A stretch of 64,000 nucleotides of DNA, from NCBI RefSeq assembly GCF_019797845.1, contig NZ_CP081864.1, positions 3,410,001-3,474,000 on the forward strand, given 5' to 3'. Position numbers and translations under genes: made by a program. This document shows positions 10,009 to 19,826 of this stretch, piece by piece. The notes beneath the pieces are model-generated. The model had not been told where the DNA came from and did no database searches. It saw only the letters and a list, made by a program, of their open reading frames with translations. Source of the DNA: Symbiopectobacterium purcellii (GTDB lineage Bacteria > Pseudomonadota > Gammaproteobacteria > Enterobacterales > Enterobacteriaceae). The first letter of the stretch is position 1. Every line of letters begins with the position of its first letter.

Positions 10009-10725
10009 ATGCTGAGAGCCATCCTAATTGATGACGAGCAACTGGCTCGTGAAGAGTTGTTGCTACTACTGGATAAAGAAGATGATGTTGAGGTGATAGC
10101 GCAGTGCAGCAACGCACTGGAAGCGATACCGATGATTAACCGGCTTCAACCGGATGTGATCTTTCTTGATATCCAGATGCCGAAAATCAGTGGGTTGGAA
10201 CTGGTTGCCATGCTCGATCCTGACAGCATGCCTTACGTTGTTTTTGTCACCGCCTATGACGAATACGCGGTGCGCGCTTTTGAGGAACATGCCTTTGATT
10301 ATTTGCTTAAGCCGCTGGACAACCAGCGCCTGGCAAAAACCCTCAATCATCTTCGTCGCGGCACCTCCGTAAATAAAAATGTACAACTTATTGCGGATCC
10401 CCAACTGAGGCATATCCCGTGCCACGGCCACAACCGTATTTTTCTTCTTAAAATTGAGGAAGTGGAATACCTCTGTTCAGAACTGAGTGGCGTCCATGTA
10501 GTAGGGCTTAATCAGTCAGGTTATACCCAGCTATCGCTAAAAACGCTGGAAGAGAAAACGCCTTTTGTACGCTGTCATCGCCAATATATGGTGAACACAG
10601 AGCTGCTTCAGGAGATACAGTTGATGGATAACGGTGGTGCAGAAGTCATTACCCACACCGGTAAACATATTCCTGTGAGCCGACGCTATTTAAAAAGTTT
10701 GAAAGAGAAGCTGGGTATTGCTTGA
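10009..10725 (+). CDS. btsR: LytTR-type response regulator, BtsR (YehT) homologue
   Basis: DNA-binding response regulator. In E. coli BtsR works with the kinase BtsS in pyruvate sensing and activates the pyruvate transporter gene btsT. The 238-residue protein (E. coli 239) has a receiver domain with acidic pair IDDEQ and phospho-acceptor D54 in IFLDIQMPKISG, and a C-terminal LytTR domain (about 135-238) ending VSRRYLKSLKEKLG as in BtsR. The start at 10009 is fixed by a strong AGGAGG five bases upstream; a longer reading to 9970 would code through it. No histidine kinase gene is adjacent, so the partner must be encoded elsewhere. Confidence 0.85.
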   Translation: MLRAILIDDEQLAREELLLLLDKEDDVEVIAQCSNALEAIPMINRLQPDVIFLDIQMPKISGLELVAMLDPDSMPYVVFVTAYDEYAVRAFEEHAFDYLLKPLDNQRLAKTLNHLRRGTSVNKNVQLIADPQLRHIPCHGHNRIFLLKIEEVEYLCSELSGVHVVGLNQSGYTQLSLKTLEEKTPFVRCHRQYMVNTELLQEIQLMDNGGAEVITHTGKHIPVSRRYLKSLKEKLGIA

Positions 10726-10761
10726 TACCGACAGAAACCGCCCTCTGATAAGGATAATGGG

Positions 10762-11115
10762 ATGAGACTCGGATACGTGTTATGCCTGACATTGTTGCTT
10801 GCCAGTTGTCAAACCTCTCAAACACCGTCACCGGAAAAGTCCCATTCCGTCTGGTATAACATGGGACTCAACGATGCCATGGCCGGAAACGTGGTGAAAG
10901 ACAACGATGCACTGGTGGAATGGTCTGGTGATACAGCCATTGATCGCTCACATTACTTACAGGGTTATCAGGATGGACAAGCCACATTGTGCCATGCAAC
11001 CCGACTGGAGGAGTGGGGAAAAGCGGGAAAAGATTTTCCCGCCAGCTGTGACAGTGTAGAAAATGCTGATCAACTCAAATCCAGTTGGCAAAAAAACATT
11101 GCCAGTAATAACTGA
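10762..11115 (+). CDS. yfiL: YfiL-like lipoprotein (DUF2799 type)
   Basis: Small predicted outer-membrane lipoprotein of unknown function. The 117-residue product has a short signal peptide with lipobox LLASC (Cys 16), a WYNMGLNDAMAGNVVKDN segment and a C-terminal FPASCDSVENADQLKSSWQK block, which I recognise as YfiL/DUF2799 features. The position beside aroF-tyrA also matches E. coli yfiL. The gene follows btsR by 36 bases on the same strand and may share its transcript. The remaining cysteines could form a disulphide in the periplasm. Confidence 0.8.
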   Translation: MRLGYVLCLTLLLASCQTSQTPSPEKSHSVWYNMGLNDAMAGNVVKDNDALVEWSGDTAIDRSHYLQGYQDGQATLCHATRLEEWGKAGKDFPASCDSVENADQLKSSWQKNIASNN

Positions 11116-11191
11116 TGGTACTAAATAATATTACTGAGAATGACGTTTTCTAGCGCTCATTGATTTACAGGTTACAAGGATAGATACGACA

Positions 11192-12259
11192 TTAACGAGT
11201 CTTATAACTTAACGGTTTTTTATTCTCCAAAAATGGGTTGTTATCGTCAACATGTTTCAAATACCCTCCTGAATTATTTATTTTGAAATTCAAGTCAGGA
11301 TTCTTTTCTTTAGCAAAAATTTTAATATTATGGTCCGTAAGTCCGTATTTATTTGCTATATCGACCAATTCATTATAAACCATTAGTAAACCTTCAGACT
11401 TTTTTTTCCGCCCGATACTTAATTTAAAATAACAGACGCCATCCTCATGACCTATATTTTTTAGTTCTCCATGAGAAAGACTAAAGATGTATTTCTTTCC
11501 ACTCAAGGATGTTACACCTAACACTTTATGCTCATCAAACTTCATCCCCAAAAACGTCTTTCCTTTACTTAAATAGGCCAATGAGGACGTTCCATCAGTG
11601 TGCAGTTCATTTAATTTAGCACATACTGTTTTTTTCTCATACTTCATCGGATGAGTAATATCATGGCACAAGTTCGTATCCGGAGCCACTGTACTTTCTT
11701 CTTGTTTTTTCACCAAGCGTTCATGTATAAATTCAGCGCGAGTGATAAGACTAGTAAATCGACTCTCTAGTCTCTCTTTGTTATGTATTACATCGGCTAC
11801 CAACATTTCTGCTATCTGTGACAATGATTTGTTAATTTTTAATTCTTGATCTTTATATTTCAGTGCCCTGAACATTTTAGGGTGTATTTCAGTGACTATC
11901 GTTTCGAAATTTTCCCCCTCGCTTGCTGTTTGATTAAACTCAATGTGTTTTCCTTTTCCTAAAGGGATCTTTATATATTGCGGCTCAGTATCAAAGGCAT
12001 TTATCAATGTTTCCGTAATTTCTATATAGTCAGCTAATGCGGTTTCACTCAAACGTCCTTCTATGAATTGAATGATATAATAACTCAAACCTAGCGTTAT
12101 CACGTTCAATATTTTTTTCGCATCATCACTGAGATGTACTTTGTTTTTTGACGAATCTACAACATCTCTAAAGACACTAACCCGATCACCAATGACATCT
12201 TGTTTATATGTGTTCAAGCTATTGCAGTAAGATGATAAAGTTGAAGTCTGATTAATCAT
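11192..12259 (-). CDS. Uncharacterised AT-rich gene, possible secreted effector
   Basis: The 355-residue product is not recognised. There is no signal peptide or clear membrane segment. The N-terminal ~35 residues are Ser/Thr/Asn-rich, then a hydrophobic helical stretch follows (ILNVITLGLSYYIIQFIEG, about 50-70), and the C-terminal part is a Lys-rich alpha/beta region. The start at 12259 is set by AAGGGGGT just upstream. Base composition is far more AT-rich than the flanking yfiL and rplS genes, and the gene lies where E. coli has yfiR-yfiN-yfiB, so horizontal acquisition is likely. Given the T3SS elsewhere in the window, an unlinked effector is one possibility, but only the composition and the unstructured N-terminus hint at it. 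Confidence 0.75.
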   Translation of the reverse strand: MINQTSTLSSYCNSLNTYKQDVIGDRVSVFRDVVDSSKNKVHLSDDAKKILNVITLGLSYYIIQFIEGRLSETALADYIEITETLINAFDTEPQYIKIPLGKGKHIEFNQTASEGENFETIVTEIHPKMFRALKYKDQELKINKSLSQIAEMLVADVIHNKERLESRFTSLITRAEFIHERLVKKQEESTVAPDTNLCHDITHPMKYEKKTVCAKLNELHTDGTSSLAYLSKGKTFLGMKFDEHKVLGVTSLSGKKYIFSLSHGELKNIGHEDGVCYFKLSIGRKKKSEGLLMVYNELVDIANKYGLTDHNIKIFAKEKNPDLNFKINNSGGYLKHVDDNNPFLENKKPLSYKTR

Positions 12260-12420
12260 TTTACCCCCTTCTAAAAACATGAATAGAATAGGAAATATAA
12301 TATTTATAAAAATAATTAACAGAAGGTATTGACCCTAATGTTCTAGGTATCCAGAAGTAAAATGAGGTGTGCACAATTTGTCACTGAAGGACACGGATAA
12401 ATAACGTATTTCAACAAATA

Positions 12421-12452
12421 AAAAAAGGGTTTAGCCATTGGCTAAACCCTTT
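12421..12452 (-). terminator. Rho-independent terminator of the rpsP-rplS operon
   Basis: The perfect stem AAAGGGTTTAGCC/GGCTAAACCCTTT with a 3-base loop is followed in the leftward direction by a T run. It lies about 40 bases after the rplS stop. Confidence 0.92.
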
Positions 12453-12489
12453 ATAACTAAAAGCTTTTGGATGTCGCGTTAGCGAACTC

Positions 12490-12852
<363 letters not shown>

Positions 12853-12896
12853 CTAGGTAAACTGATACATGGGTACGCGCACCGAAGTGCAACGCC

Positions 12897-13652
12897 CTAA
12901 TCCTCTCGTTGCTCGGGCTGATGTTCACGCTGGAACTCAGTCAGCAACGCCGTTTGCTCGTCAGTCAGAGCTAGGCTTTTCAGAAGTTCAGGTCTTCTAA
13001 GCCAGGTTCGGCCAAGCGACTGCTTTAATCGCCAGCGACGTATTTCAGCATGGTTTCCCGACAGTAACACCGGGGGTACCTCCACACCTTCCAGCACTTC
13101 AGGACGAGTGAAGTGCGGACAATCCAACAGCCCATCCGCAAAGGAGTCCTCTTCCGCAGAAGATTCATGCCCCAGCACGCCGGGAATAAAACGAGATACC
13201 GAGTCGATAAGCACCATTGCTGGCAACTCACCGCCACTGAGAACGTAATCTCCGATTGACCATTCTTCATCAATTTCGGTTCTGATTACGCGCTCGTCAA
13301 TCCCTTCATACCGGCCACACACCAGAATCAACTTCTGATGCGTTGCGAGCTGCCGTACGCCCTCTTGATCCAGCTTACGGCCCTGCGGTGATAAATAAAT
13401 CACCCTGGCACCGTCGCCTGCCGCGGCCTTTGCTTCATGAATGGCATCCCGCAAGGGTTGCACCATCATCAGCATACCGGGTCCACCACCATAAGGGCGA
13501 TCGTCCACGGTACGATGCCGATCGTAAGTGAAATCACGAGGATTCCAACACGTTACGTTCAGCAGGCCATTTTTTACTGCCCGACCAGTGACTCCATAAT
13601 CAACCACTGCGCGAAACATCTCGGGAAACAGGCTAATCACCCCAATCCACAT
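12897..13652 (-). CDS. trmD: tRNA (guanine37-N1)-methyltransferase TrmD
   Basis: Methylates G37 of tRNAs reading CNN codons, using S-adenosylmethionine, and prevents frameshifting. The 251-residue SPOUT-family protein contains the knot-forming segments [24 protein letters not shown] and [15 protein letters not shown]. The start at 13652 gives [13 protein letters not shown] as in E. coli; an in-frame extension to 13709 would run into rimM. It is the third gene of the rpsP operon. Confidence 0.97.
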   Translation of the reverse strand: MWIGVISLFPEMFRAVVDYGVTGRAVKNGLLNVTCWNPRDFTYDRHRTVDDRPYGGGPGMLMMVQPLRDAIHEAKAAAGDGARVIYLSPQGRKLDQEGVRQLATHQKLILVCGRYEGIDERVIRTEIDEEWSIGDYVLSGGELPAMVLIDSVSRFIPGVLGHESSAEEDSFADGLLDCPHFTRPEVLEGVEVPPVLLSGNHAEIRRWRLKQSLGRTWLRRPELLKSLALTDEQTALLTEFQREHQPEQRED

Positions 13653-13690
13653 TTTCTCGTTCCACTCAGTTCGTTCGTTTGATTCAGAGC

Positions 13691-14239
13691 TCAAAAACTC
13701 GGGTCCCAATCTACTTCAATCGTTTTCGTAGAAAGGTCTACGTGCTTGATAACCTGTCCGGTCAGAAACGGAATCAACCGTTCCTTCGCGCCGAAGGCAT
13801 CTTTCAGGTTAGCTTTGACCACCAACACATCGTTAGAACCGGTTTCCATCATATCAATGACTTTTCCCAGCTGATATCCCGCGGATGTGATGACTTCGCA
13901 GCCAAAAAGATCCTTCCAGTAATAATCACCTTCCTCCAAATCAGGAAGCTGGGCAGAATCTACAACGATCTCAGCGTTCGTTAATAAATTTGCCGCATCG
14001 CGATCATCAACACCTTTTACTTTGATGATCAGGTCCTGATTGTGGTGTTTCCAGCTTTCGATCTCGACAATTTGCCAGGATCCCTGAGACTGGATATACC
14101 AAGGCTGATAATCAAAAATGCTTTCGGTTTCTTCGGTGGAGGAAAACACTCTGAGCCAACCCCGAATACCATACGTTGACCCCATTTTCCCCATCACGAT
14201 GGGATTAACAGGGGATGACGGGTTAAGTTGCTTGCTCAT
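13691..14239 (-). CDS. rimM: Ribosome maturation factor RimM
   Basis: Assists assembly of the 30S head, binding S19 near 16S helix 33b. The 182-residue product equals the E. coli length, with an N-terminal beta-barrel domain ([19 protein letters not shown]) and a C-terminal PRC-barrel ([20 protein letters not shown]). The start at 14239 gives MSKQLN as in E. coli. It lies 18 bases after rpsP and 38 before trmD in the same operon. Confidence 0.97.
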   Translation of the reverse strand: MSKQLNPSSPVNPIVMGKMGSTYGIRGWLRVFSSTEETESIFDYQPWYIQSQGSWQIVEIESWKHHNQDLIIKVKGVDDRDAANLLTNAEIVVDSAQLPDLEEGDYYWKDLFGCEVITSAGYQLGKVIDMMETGSNDVLVVKANLKDAFGAKERLIPFLTGQVIKHVDLSTKTIEVDWDPSF

Positions 14240-14257
14240 TGTCACCACCGCAGCAGA

Positions 14258-14506
14258 TTACGCAGCTTTTTTAGCATCTTTGATCAGCGCAGAAACGCGA
14301 TCAGAGATAGTTGCACCTTGGCCAACCCAATGTGCAATACGGTCCAGATCCAGACGCAGAGCTTCGGCTTTACCGGCTGCGATCGGGTTGAAGAAACCGA
14401 CGCGCTCGATGAAACGACCGTCGCGTGCATTGCGGCTGTCAGTCACGACGACTTGATAGAACGGGCGTTTTTTCGCGCCGCCACGTGCCAAACGAATTGT
14501 TACCAT
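14258..14506 (-). CDS. rpsP: 30S ribosomal protein S16
   Basis: Small-subunit assembly protein. The 82-residue product begins [20 protein letters not shown], the S16 signature, and has the exact E. coli length. It is first gene of the rpsP-rimM-trmD-rplS operon, preceded by a leader containing a GC-rich hairpin. Confidence 0.98.
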   Translation of the reverse strand: MVTIRLARGGAKKRPFYQVVVTDSRNARDGRFIERVGFFNPIAAGKAEALRLDLDRIAHWVGQGATISDRVSALIKDAKKAA

Positions 14507-14532
14507 AACATCCTCTTTAGTTAATAAAACAG

Positions 14533-14558
14533 CCGGGCCCCATCGAGGAACGGGGCCC
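14533..14558 (-). terminator. Hairpin between ffh and rpsP (terminator or leader attenuator)
   Basis: The perfect 7-bp all-GC stem (GGGCCCC/GGGGCCC, 14535-14541 with 14552-14558) is followed leftward by GGCTGTTTTATT. It lies after ffh and 27 bases before rpsP. It could end ffh transcripts or tune read-through into the ribosomal operon. Confidence 0.6.
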
Positions 14559-14653
14559 AGGTGTCATATAAAAAGCCCGAAAATTTTACTCATTTTGGCG
14601 CAAAAAGCAATCTAAAGCGTCAACTTGCGCCGCCAAGAGCAAAAAAATCGCTG

Positions 14654-16015
14654 TTAACGCCCCGGAAAACCCGGTGGCATCATGCCTTTCATGCTTCGCA
14701 TCATTTTTGCCATACCGCCATTTTTCATCTTTTTCATCATGCGTTGCATGTCGTCAAACTGTTTTAACAAGCGATTGACGTCTTGCACCTGCATGCCTGA
14801 CCCGGTGGCGATACGACGTTTACGTGACCCTTTGATGATTTCCGGTTTGGCGCGCTCCTGTTGCGTCATCGAGTTAATGATGGCTTCCATACGCACCAGC
14901 ACTTTGTCATCCATTTGGGATTTTACGTTGTCCGGCAATTGTCCCACGCCCGGCAACTTGCTCATCATGCTGGCCATGCCACCCATGTTGCGCATCTGCT
15001 TCAGTTGATCGAGGAAGTCGGTTAAATCAAAACCGTCACCCTTTTTCAGCTTTTTCGCCAGTTTTTCCGCCTGAGAACGATCAACTTTGCTTTCAATATC
15101 TTCGATCAGGGAAAGCACATCGCCCATACCGAGAATACGCGACGCAATGCGTTCCGGATGGAATGGCTCCAGCGCTTCAGTCTTTTCGCCGACGCCGAGG
15201 AATTTAATCGGTTTGCCCGTAATATGACGAATTGACAGCGCCGCACCACCGCGCGCATCACCATCAATTTTAGTCAAAATCACACCGGTGAGCGGCAGTG
15301 CCTCATTAAAGGCTTTTGCGGTATTAGCTGCATCCTGACCGGTCATGGCATCAACCACAAACAGCGTTTCAACAGGCTTGATCGCCGCATGCACCTGCTT
15401 GATTTCGTCCATCATCGCTTCGTCTACGTGCAGACGACCGGCCGTATCCACCAGCAGCACATCGTAAAACTTCAGCTTGGCGTGTTGCAGCGCGCGGTTG
15501 ACGATATCAAGCGGTTTTTCGTGCGCGTCGGAGGGGAAGAAATCCACCTCAACCGTTTGTGCCAGCGTTTCCAACTGTTTGATCGCCGCAGGGCGGTATA
15601 CGTCTGCGGAAACCACCAGCACTTTCTTCTTGTGCTTTTCACGCAGGAACTTGCCCAGCTTACCCACGCTGGTGGTTTTACCCGCACCTTGTAAACCCGC
15701 CATCAGCACCACGGCGGGCGGTTGTGCCGCCAGATTCAGGGCTTCGTTGGTTTCGCCCATCGCGGCAACAAGTTCGTTTTTGACGATCTTGATGAATTCC
15801 TGACCCGGCGACAGGCTTTTATTGACCTCATGCCCGACAGCACTCTCCTTGACCCGGTTGATAAAATCACGCACCACGGGGAGCGCCACATCGGCTTCAA
15901 GTAAGGCCATACGCACTTCGCGCAGGGTGTCTTTGATGTTGTCTTCAGTCAACCGTCCGCGGCCACTGATGTTGCGCAATGTGCGCGAGAGTCTGTCAGT
16001 TAAGTTATCAAACAT
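14654..16015 (-). CDS. ffh: Signal recognition particle GTPase Ffh
   Basis: Binds 4.5S RNA and signal sequences of nascent inner-membrane proteins and delivers ribosomes to FtsY. The 453-residue protein (same as E. coli) has an N domain, a G domain with P-loop GLQGAGKTTSVGKL and DTAGRLH, and a Met-rich C-terminal M domain (RMMKKMKNGGMAKMMRSMKG). The start at 16015 gives MFDNLTDRLSRTLRNISG; an upstream extension to 16111 would overlap the promoter region shared with ypjD. Confidence 0.98.
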   Translation of the reverse strand: MFDNLTDRLSRTLRNISGRGRLTEDNIKDTLREVRMALLEADVALPVVRDFINRVKESAVGHEVNKSLSPGQEFIKIVKNELVAAMGETNEALNLAAQPPAVVLMAGLQGAGKTTSVGKLGKFLREKHKKKVLVVSADVYRPAAIKQLETLAQTVEVDFFPSDAHEKPLDIVNRALQHAKLKFYDVLLVDTAGRLHVDEAMMDEIKQVHAAIKPVETLFVVDAMTGQDAANTAKAFNEALPLTGVILTKIDGDARGGAALSIRHITGKPIKFLGVGEKTEALEPFHPERIASRILGMGDVLSLIEDIESKVDRSQAEKLAKKLKKGDGFDLTDFLDQLKQMRNMGGMASMMSKLPGVGQLPDNVKSQMDDKVLVRMEAIINSMTQQERAKPEIIKGSRKRRIATGSGMQVQDVNRLLKQFDDMQRMMKKMKNGGMAKMMRSMKGMMPPGFPGR

Positions 16016-16196
16016 TATCTTGTGCTCAACGAAAGGCGGGCCGCATACGCGACACTTTGGACAAATATGGCTGATTATACCATGAAAGACGAAACGATTG
16101 CTGTGAAGCACGACGATAACCGGTTGGTGCGTGACGAGACAACCGCTATACTGGCATTCCCTATCACTTCAACAGCCGCTCAATGTGTTGATCACT

Positions 16197-16991
16197 ATGC
16201 CACTCTTTGCCATTACAGCGTTAGTCGCCTATTCAATCAGTCTGGGACTGATTATTCCTGGCCTATTGCGCAAACAGAGTGCCTACCGTCGGTTGGCGAT
16301 GATCTCTGCGACAGTGGCCCTGATCTGCCACGCCATTACGCTCTATCACCGCATTTTTGATGTGCAAACCGGGCAAAATCTTAGCCTGTTAAATATCGGC
16401 TCTACCATCAGCCTGATGATATGTACCGTGATGACGGTTGTTGCGTCGCGCAATCGTGGCTGGTTTTTGTTGCCTATCGTTTACGCGTTTGCGCTTATTA
16501 ATCTGGCTTTTGCCAGCTTTATGCCCGGTGAATTTATCACGCATCTGGAAAAAACACCGGGGTTGCTGTTCCATATCGGGCTGGCATTGTTCTCTTATGC
16601 CACCCTGATTATTGCCGCACTGTATGCGCTGCAATTAGCACTGATCGATTACCTGCTCAAAAATAAAAAGCTGAGCATCGTTTCTGAAATGCCGCCACTG
16701 TTGAGCATTGAGCGCAAGATGTTTCATGTCACGCAAATTGGCGTGATCCTACTGACGATGACGTTATGTAGCGGCTTGTTTTACATGGATAACATTATCG
16801 ATAACAAAGAGAATCTGCACAAGGCGCTGTTCTCCCTGTTTGCCTGGTTCAACTATATTCTGCTGCTGTGGGGACATTACCATGAAGGGTGGCGCGGGCG
16901 CCGCGTGGTATGGTTCAGCATGGTGGGCACGCTGTTACTGACGCTGGCCTACTTCGGCAGCCGGGTTATCCAGCACTTTGTTGCACAGTAA
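16197..16991 (+). CDS. ypjD: Inner-membrane protein YpjD (cytochrome c assembly/CcsA-like family)
   Basis: Multi-spanning inner-membrane protein of the CcsA/cytochrome-c-assembly superfamily, precise role unsettled. The 264-residue product (E. coli 263) shows about eight hydrophobic segments and the conserved ending LLLWGHYHEGWRGRRVVWF. The start at 16197 gives MPLFAITALVAYS, aligned with E. coli YpjD; the longer reading from 16131 adds a non-conserved N-terminus. It is divergent from ffh. The corE/yfjD gene that follows in E. coli is absent here; luxS comes next. Confidence 0.92.
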   Translation: MPLFAITALVAYSISLGLIIPGLLRKQSAYRRLAMISATVALICHAITLYHRIFDVQTGQNLSLLNIGSTISLMICTVMTVVASRNRGWFLLPIVYAFALINLAFASFMPGEFITHLEKTPGLLFHIGLALFSYATLIIAALYALQLALIDYLLKNKKLSIVSEMPPLLSIERKMFHVTQIGVILLTMTLCSGLFYMDNIIDNKENLHKALFSLFAWFNYILLLWGHYHEGWRGRRVVWFSMVGTLLLTLAYFGSRVIQHFVAQ

Positions 16992-17030
16992 TCGTTGCTC
17001 AGTAACACGCGTCATCCGTAACGGCATGCA

Positions 17031-17068
17031 AAAAAAAGGCACCTGATGAAAGGTGCCTTTTTTATTTT
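17031..17068. terminator. Bidirectional terminator between ypjD and luxS
   Basis: The stem AAAGGCACCT/AGGTGCCTTT is flanked by an A run on the left and a T run on the right. It can end both the rightward ypjD and the leftward luxS transcripts. Confidence 0.92.
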
Positions 17069-17070
17069 TT

Positions 17071-17586
17071 CTAGATATGCAGCTCGGCCAGTTTATCTTT
17101 TGGCAACGCCAGATCGTCGTTCTGATTGACGCCAATCGGATGCGCCAGAATATGGCGTGCAATGTCCTGAGCTTCTTCCAGAGAGTGCATCTCATAGGTG
17201 CCGCACTGAAACTCGTTCAGTTCAGGGATGTTGCGCTGATCGGTCACTTTGAGCACATCCTCCATCGCCGCGCTCCAGGCATTAGCCACGCGTTGCTCTG
17301 CCGGTGTGCCAATCAGGCTCATGTAGAATCCTGTACGGCAGCCCATCGGAGAAATATCGATGATTTCGACGCCATCACCGTTGAGATGATTACGCATGAA
17401 ACCGGCAAACAGGTGCTCCAACGTATGAATACCACGCTCCGGCATCACCTCTTTGTTCGGGCGACAGAAACGCAGATCGAACACGGTAATGGTGTCGCCA
17501 TGAGGGGTTGTCATGGTTTTAGCCACTCGAACCGCCGGTGCTGCCATGCGGGTATGGTCTACGGTGAAGCTATCTAATAACGGCAT
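17071..17586 (-). CDS. luxS: S-ribosylhomocysteine lyase LuxS
   Basis: Cleaves S-ribosylhomocysteine to homocysteine and DPD, the precursor of autoinducer 2, in the activated methyl cycle. The 171-residue protein has the metal ligands H54 and H58 in [10 protein letters not shown] and C128 in [11 protein letters not shown] strong GAGGAGG ribosome binding site precedes ATG 17586. The neighbours micA and gshA are the standard enterobacterial arrangement. Confidence 0.98.
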   Translation of the reverse strand: MPLLDSFTVDHTRMAAPAVRVAKTMTTPHGDTITVFDLRFCRPNKEVMPERGIHTLEHLFAGFMRNHLNGDGVEIIDISPMGCRTGFYMSLIGTPAEQRVANAWSAAMEDVLKVTDQRNIPELNEFQCGTYEMHSLEEAQDIARHILAHPIGVNQNDDLALPKDKLAELHI

Positions 17587-17631
17587 GTTGCCACCTCCTC
17601 ATAAAAAAAATGACTTTTTTCATCTTTCCAA

Positions 17632-17659
17632 GAAACTTTTTGGTTCCCAACGAGTCTGG
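17632..17659 (+). promoter_or_regulatory. SigmaE promoter of micA
   Basis: GAAACTTT (17632-17639) and TCTGG (17655-17659) are separated by about 15 bases, close to the sigmaE consensus GGAACTTT...TCTGA. They lie 6-7 bases upstream of the predicted MicA 5' end, so envelope stress would induce MicA as in E. coli. Confidence 0.75.
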
Positions 17660-17665
17660 CTCTAT

Positions 17666-17744
17666 GAAAGACGCGCATTTATTATCATCATCCCTATTTC
17701 TCAGAGATGTTTTTCGGCCACGGCTTATACCGTGGCCTTTTCTT
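17666..17744 (+). ncRNA. micA: MicA small regulatory RNA
   Basis: The sequence starts GAAAGACGCGCATTT and continues TATCATCATCCCT, the conserved seed of E. coli MicA that pairs with ompA and other porin mRNAs through Hfq. It ends in a terminator GGCCACGG/CCGTGGCC plus T run. Its location between luxS and gshA, antisense-oriented to both, is the known micA locus. Confidence 0.93.
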
Positions 17745-17758
17745 TATCTACTGTCCGC

Positions 17759-19318
17759 TTAAGCCTGAGTCGCTGCCAAATAGTCCTCGAACGACAGCGT
17801 ATCCTGCGCCTCCAGCGCGCGCTGTTTTTGCCAGGCACGTTCGCTCTCGGCAATAAACTGCGCCTCCGTCAACACGGCCAAAGGCTCCTGACTAAGCTGC
17901 TCACGATAGCGGTCTGCCAGCGTCAAGCCAAGATTACCGCAGCCCTGCGCTTTCAATAACGGTAACAGACGCCCAGAGAACGTATTTTCCGGTTTATCGA
18001 ACCCTACGCTCAGCGCGTCGCAAACCTGCTGATAATAGGGCTGTTCGTGTTCTCTATCCAGCACTTCTGCCACACGGCGCAGATCGCGGAACAACGCATG
18101 CCCAACCTCAGCCAAGGGATGCTGTCGCGTTTCACATCCCATACCGACGGTCAAACCCGGTTTACGCCCTTCCAGAATAATGCGGTTCCAGTTTTTACGG
18201 GTACATTGCAGTTCAGCGCTATCCATTTCCGGCGCATCAGCCAATGCGCACCAGATCAGGAACAGATCGAGGAAACGCACCTGCTCGGCGCTAACGCCTG
18301 ACGGCGTAAAGGGATTGATATCCAATGAGCGCACTTCAATATACTCAATGCCGCCACGCATCAACGCATCAGAGGGTGTTTCGCCACTGCGCGTTACACG
18401 TTTAGGACGGATCGGCGCATACAGCTCATTTTCAATCTGCAACACGTTAGTATTGAGCTGCAAGTAGCGGTCGCCTTGTTTAACACCCATCGCGGCATAT
18501 TCCGCTGACGGCGTTTTGATCGCGCGCTTCAGTGCTGCTACATATTCATCCAATGTGTTAAACGTGATGCCCAGGTTGCTCTGCGATTTATTGGTGTAGC
18601 CCAGATCGCTCAAACGCAACGAGGTGGCGTAGGGAAGATAATAGAGCCCGTTTTCGCCACGTTCGAACGGCAGTGCCGTTTCTCTCCCCTGTAAAAAAGA
18701 AGAGCAGATGGCAGGCGATGCGCCAAACAGGTAAGGAATCACCGATCCGAAACGGTAGTAGTTACGGATCAAACGAAAATAGCCGGCAGATATCTCCTGT
18801 TTGCCACTTTCAGCGTCAGCCACGCCCGCACGCGCTTGCCAGAATGCCAGCGGCAGCGAAAAGTTGTAGTGCACACCGGAAATAGTCTGCATCAACGCCC
18901 CATAGCGGTTTTTCAACCCCTCGCGGTAGAGCGTTTTAAACCGGCCAACGTTCGATGTGCCGTACTGAGCCAGCTCGATATTGGTCTCATCGGGAATGAA
19001 ACACGGCATGCTGAACGGCCACAACCGCTCAGACCCCATGTTACGCGCGACATAGCGGTGAATGTCCTGTAAGAATGCCAACAGGTGATCGACATCCTGA
19101 TCAACAGGCGTAATAAATTCTAATAAGGCTTCTGCGAAATCCGTTGTGATCCAGGGATGGGTTAATGCCGCCCCTAAATTTTCTGGGTGTCCTGTCTGTG
19201 CCAAATGTCCATTGGGCTGTACGCGTAACGTTTCGCGTTCAATACCGCGTTGAATCCCCTTCACCGCATCAGGGTGATGTTCAAGCCAGGTCAACGCTTG
19301 TGATATATCCGGGATCAA
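17759..19318 (-). CDS. gshA: Glutamate-cysteine ligase
   Basis: ATP-dependent first step of glutathione synthesis, joining glutamate gamma-carboxyl to cysteine. The 519-residue protein (E. coli 518) begins [18 protein letters not shown] and keeps the type 1 signature blocks [42 protein letters not shown] and [15 protein letters not shown]. It is downstream of luxS in the usual order. The start is ATG where E. coli uses TTG. Confidence 0.97.
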   Translation of the reverse strand: MIPDISQALTWLEHHPDAVKGIQRGIERETLRVQPNGHLAQTGHPENLGAALTHPWITTDFAEALLEFITPVDQDVDHLLAFLQDIHRYVARNMGSERLWPFSMPCFIPDETNIELAQYGTSNVGRFKTLYREGLKNRYGALMQTISGVHYNFSLPLAFWQARAGVADAESGKQEISAGYFRLIRNYYRFGSVIPYLFGASPAICSSFLQGRETALPFERGENGLYYLPYATSLRLSDLGYTNKSQSNLGITFNTLDEYVAALKRAIKTPSAEYAAMGVKQGDRYLQLNTNVLQIENELYAPIRPKRVTRSGETPSDALMRGGIEYIEVRSLDINPFTPSGVSAEQVRFLDLFLIWCALADAPEMDSAELQCTRKNWNRIILEGRKPGLTVGMGCETRQHPLAEVGHALFRDLRRVAEVLDREHEQPYYQQVCDALSVGFDKPENTFSGRLLPLLKAQGCGNLGLTLADRYREQLSQEPLAVLTEAQFIAESERAWQKQRALEAQDTLSFEDYLAATQA

Positions 19319-19397
19319 ATCGACCTCCCGCTGTTAGATGTAATGATTGTTCGCATAATGAAATCGTATCATCTCTACTAAAATACAGTGCTACACG

Positions 19398-19826
19398 TTA
19401 TGACCACAAAGTCATTCCTTGTAATGCCACGATGGCCACCACGATATAACGCAGCGCTTTCCCGATACAGATAAAAAGCGTGGAATACAACCAGGGCATG
19501 CGCAGCCATCCCGCAGCCACGCACAGCACATCACCAATAACCGGCACCCAACTCAACAACAACGCTGCCGGACCATAACGCTGCAACCAGCGTAGTGCCG
19601 TCGACGTGCCGGTACGCGGTTTTGGCTGTGGCAAAATACGCCCCAATACCAGATTGGTCATGCCGCCCAGCGTGTTGCCTATCGTCGCCACCACAATCAG
19701 CGGCACCGCGCCGGTAACCTTCGCCACCAATAAAGAGACCAGCAGCACTTCAGAGCTGCCGGGCAATAATGTCGCACTGAGAAAACTACTCCAGAAGAGA
19801 GAAACCAGCCCCCAAAAGGCACTCAC
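19398..19826 (-). CDS. yqaA: Inner-membrane protein YqaA (SNARE-associated/VTT-DedA family)
   Basis: Small DedA/VTT-family membrane protein of unsettled role; relatives act in lipid transport and membrane homeostasis. The 142-residue length matches E. coli YqaA, with the family segment LPGSSEVLLVSLL and a second block WVPVIGDVLCVAAGWLRM. The start is GTG at 19826, inside the stop of yqaB (GTGA overlap), so translation is coupled. Confidence 0.92.
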   Translation of the reverse strand: MSAFWGLVSLFWSSFLSATLLPGSSEVLLVSLLVAKVTGAVPLIVVATIGNTLGGMTNLVLGRILPQPKPRTGTSTALRWLQRYGPAALLLSWVPVIGDVLCVAAGWLRMPWLYSTLFICIGKALRYIVVAIVALQGMTLWS

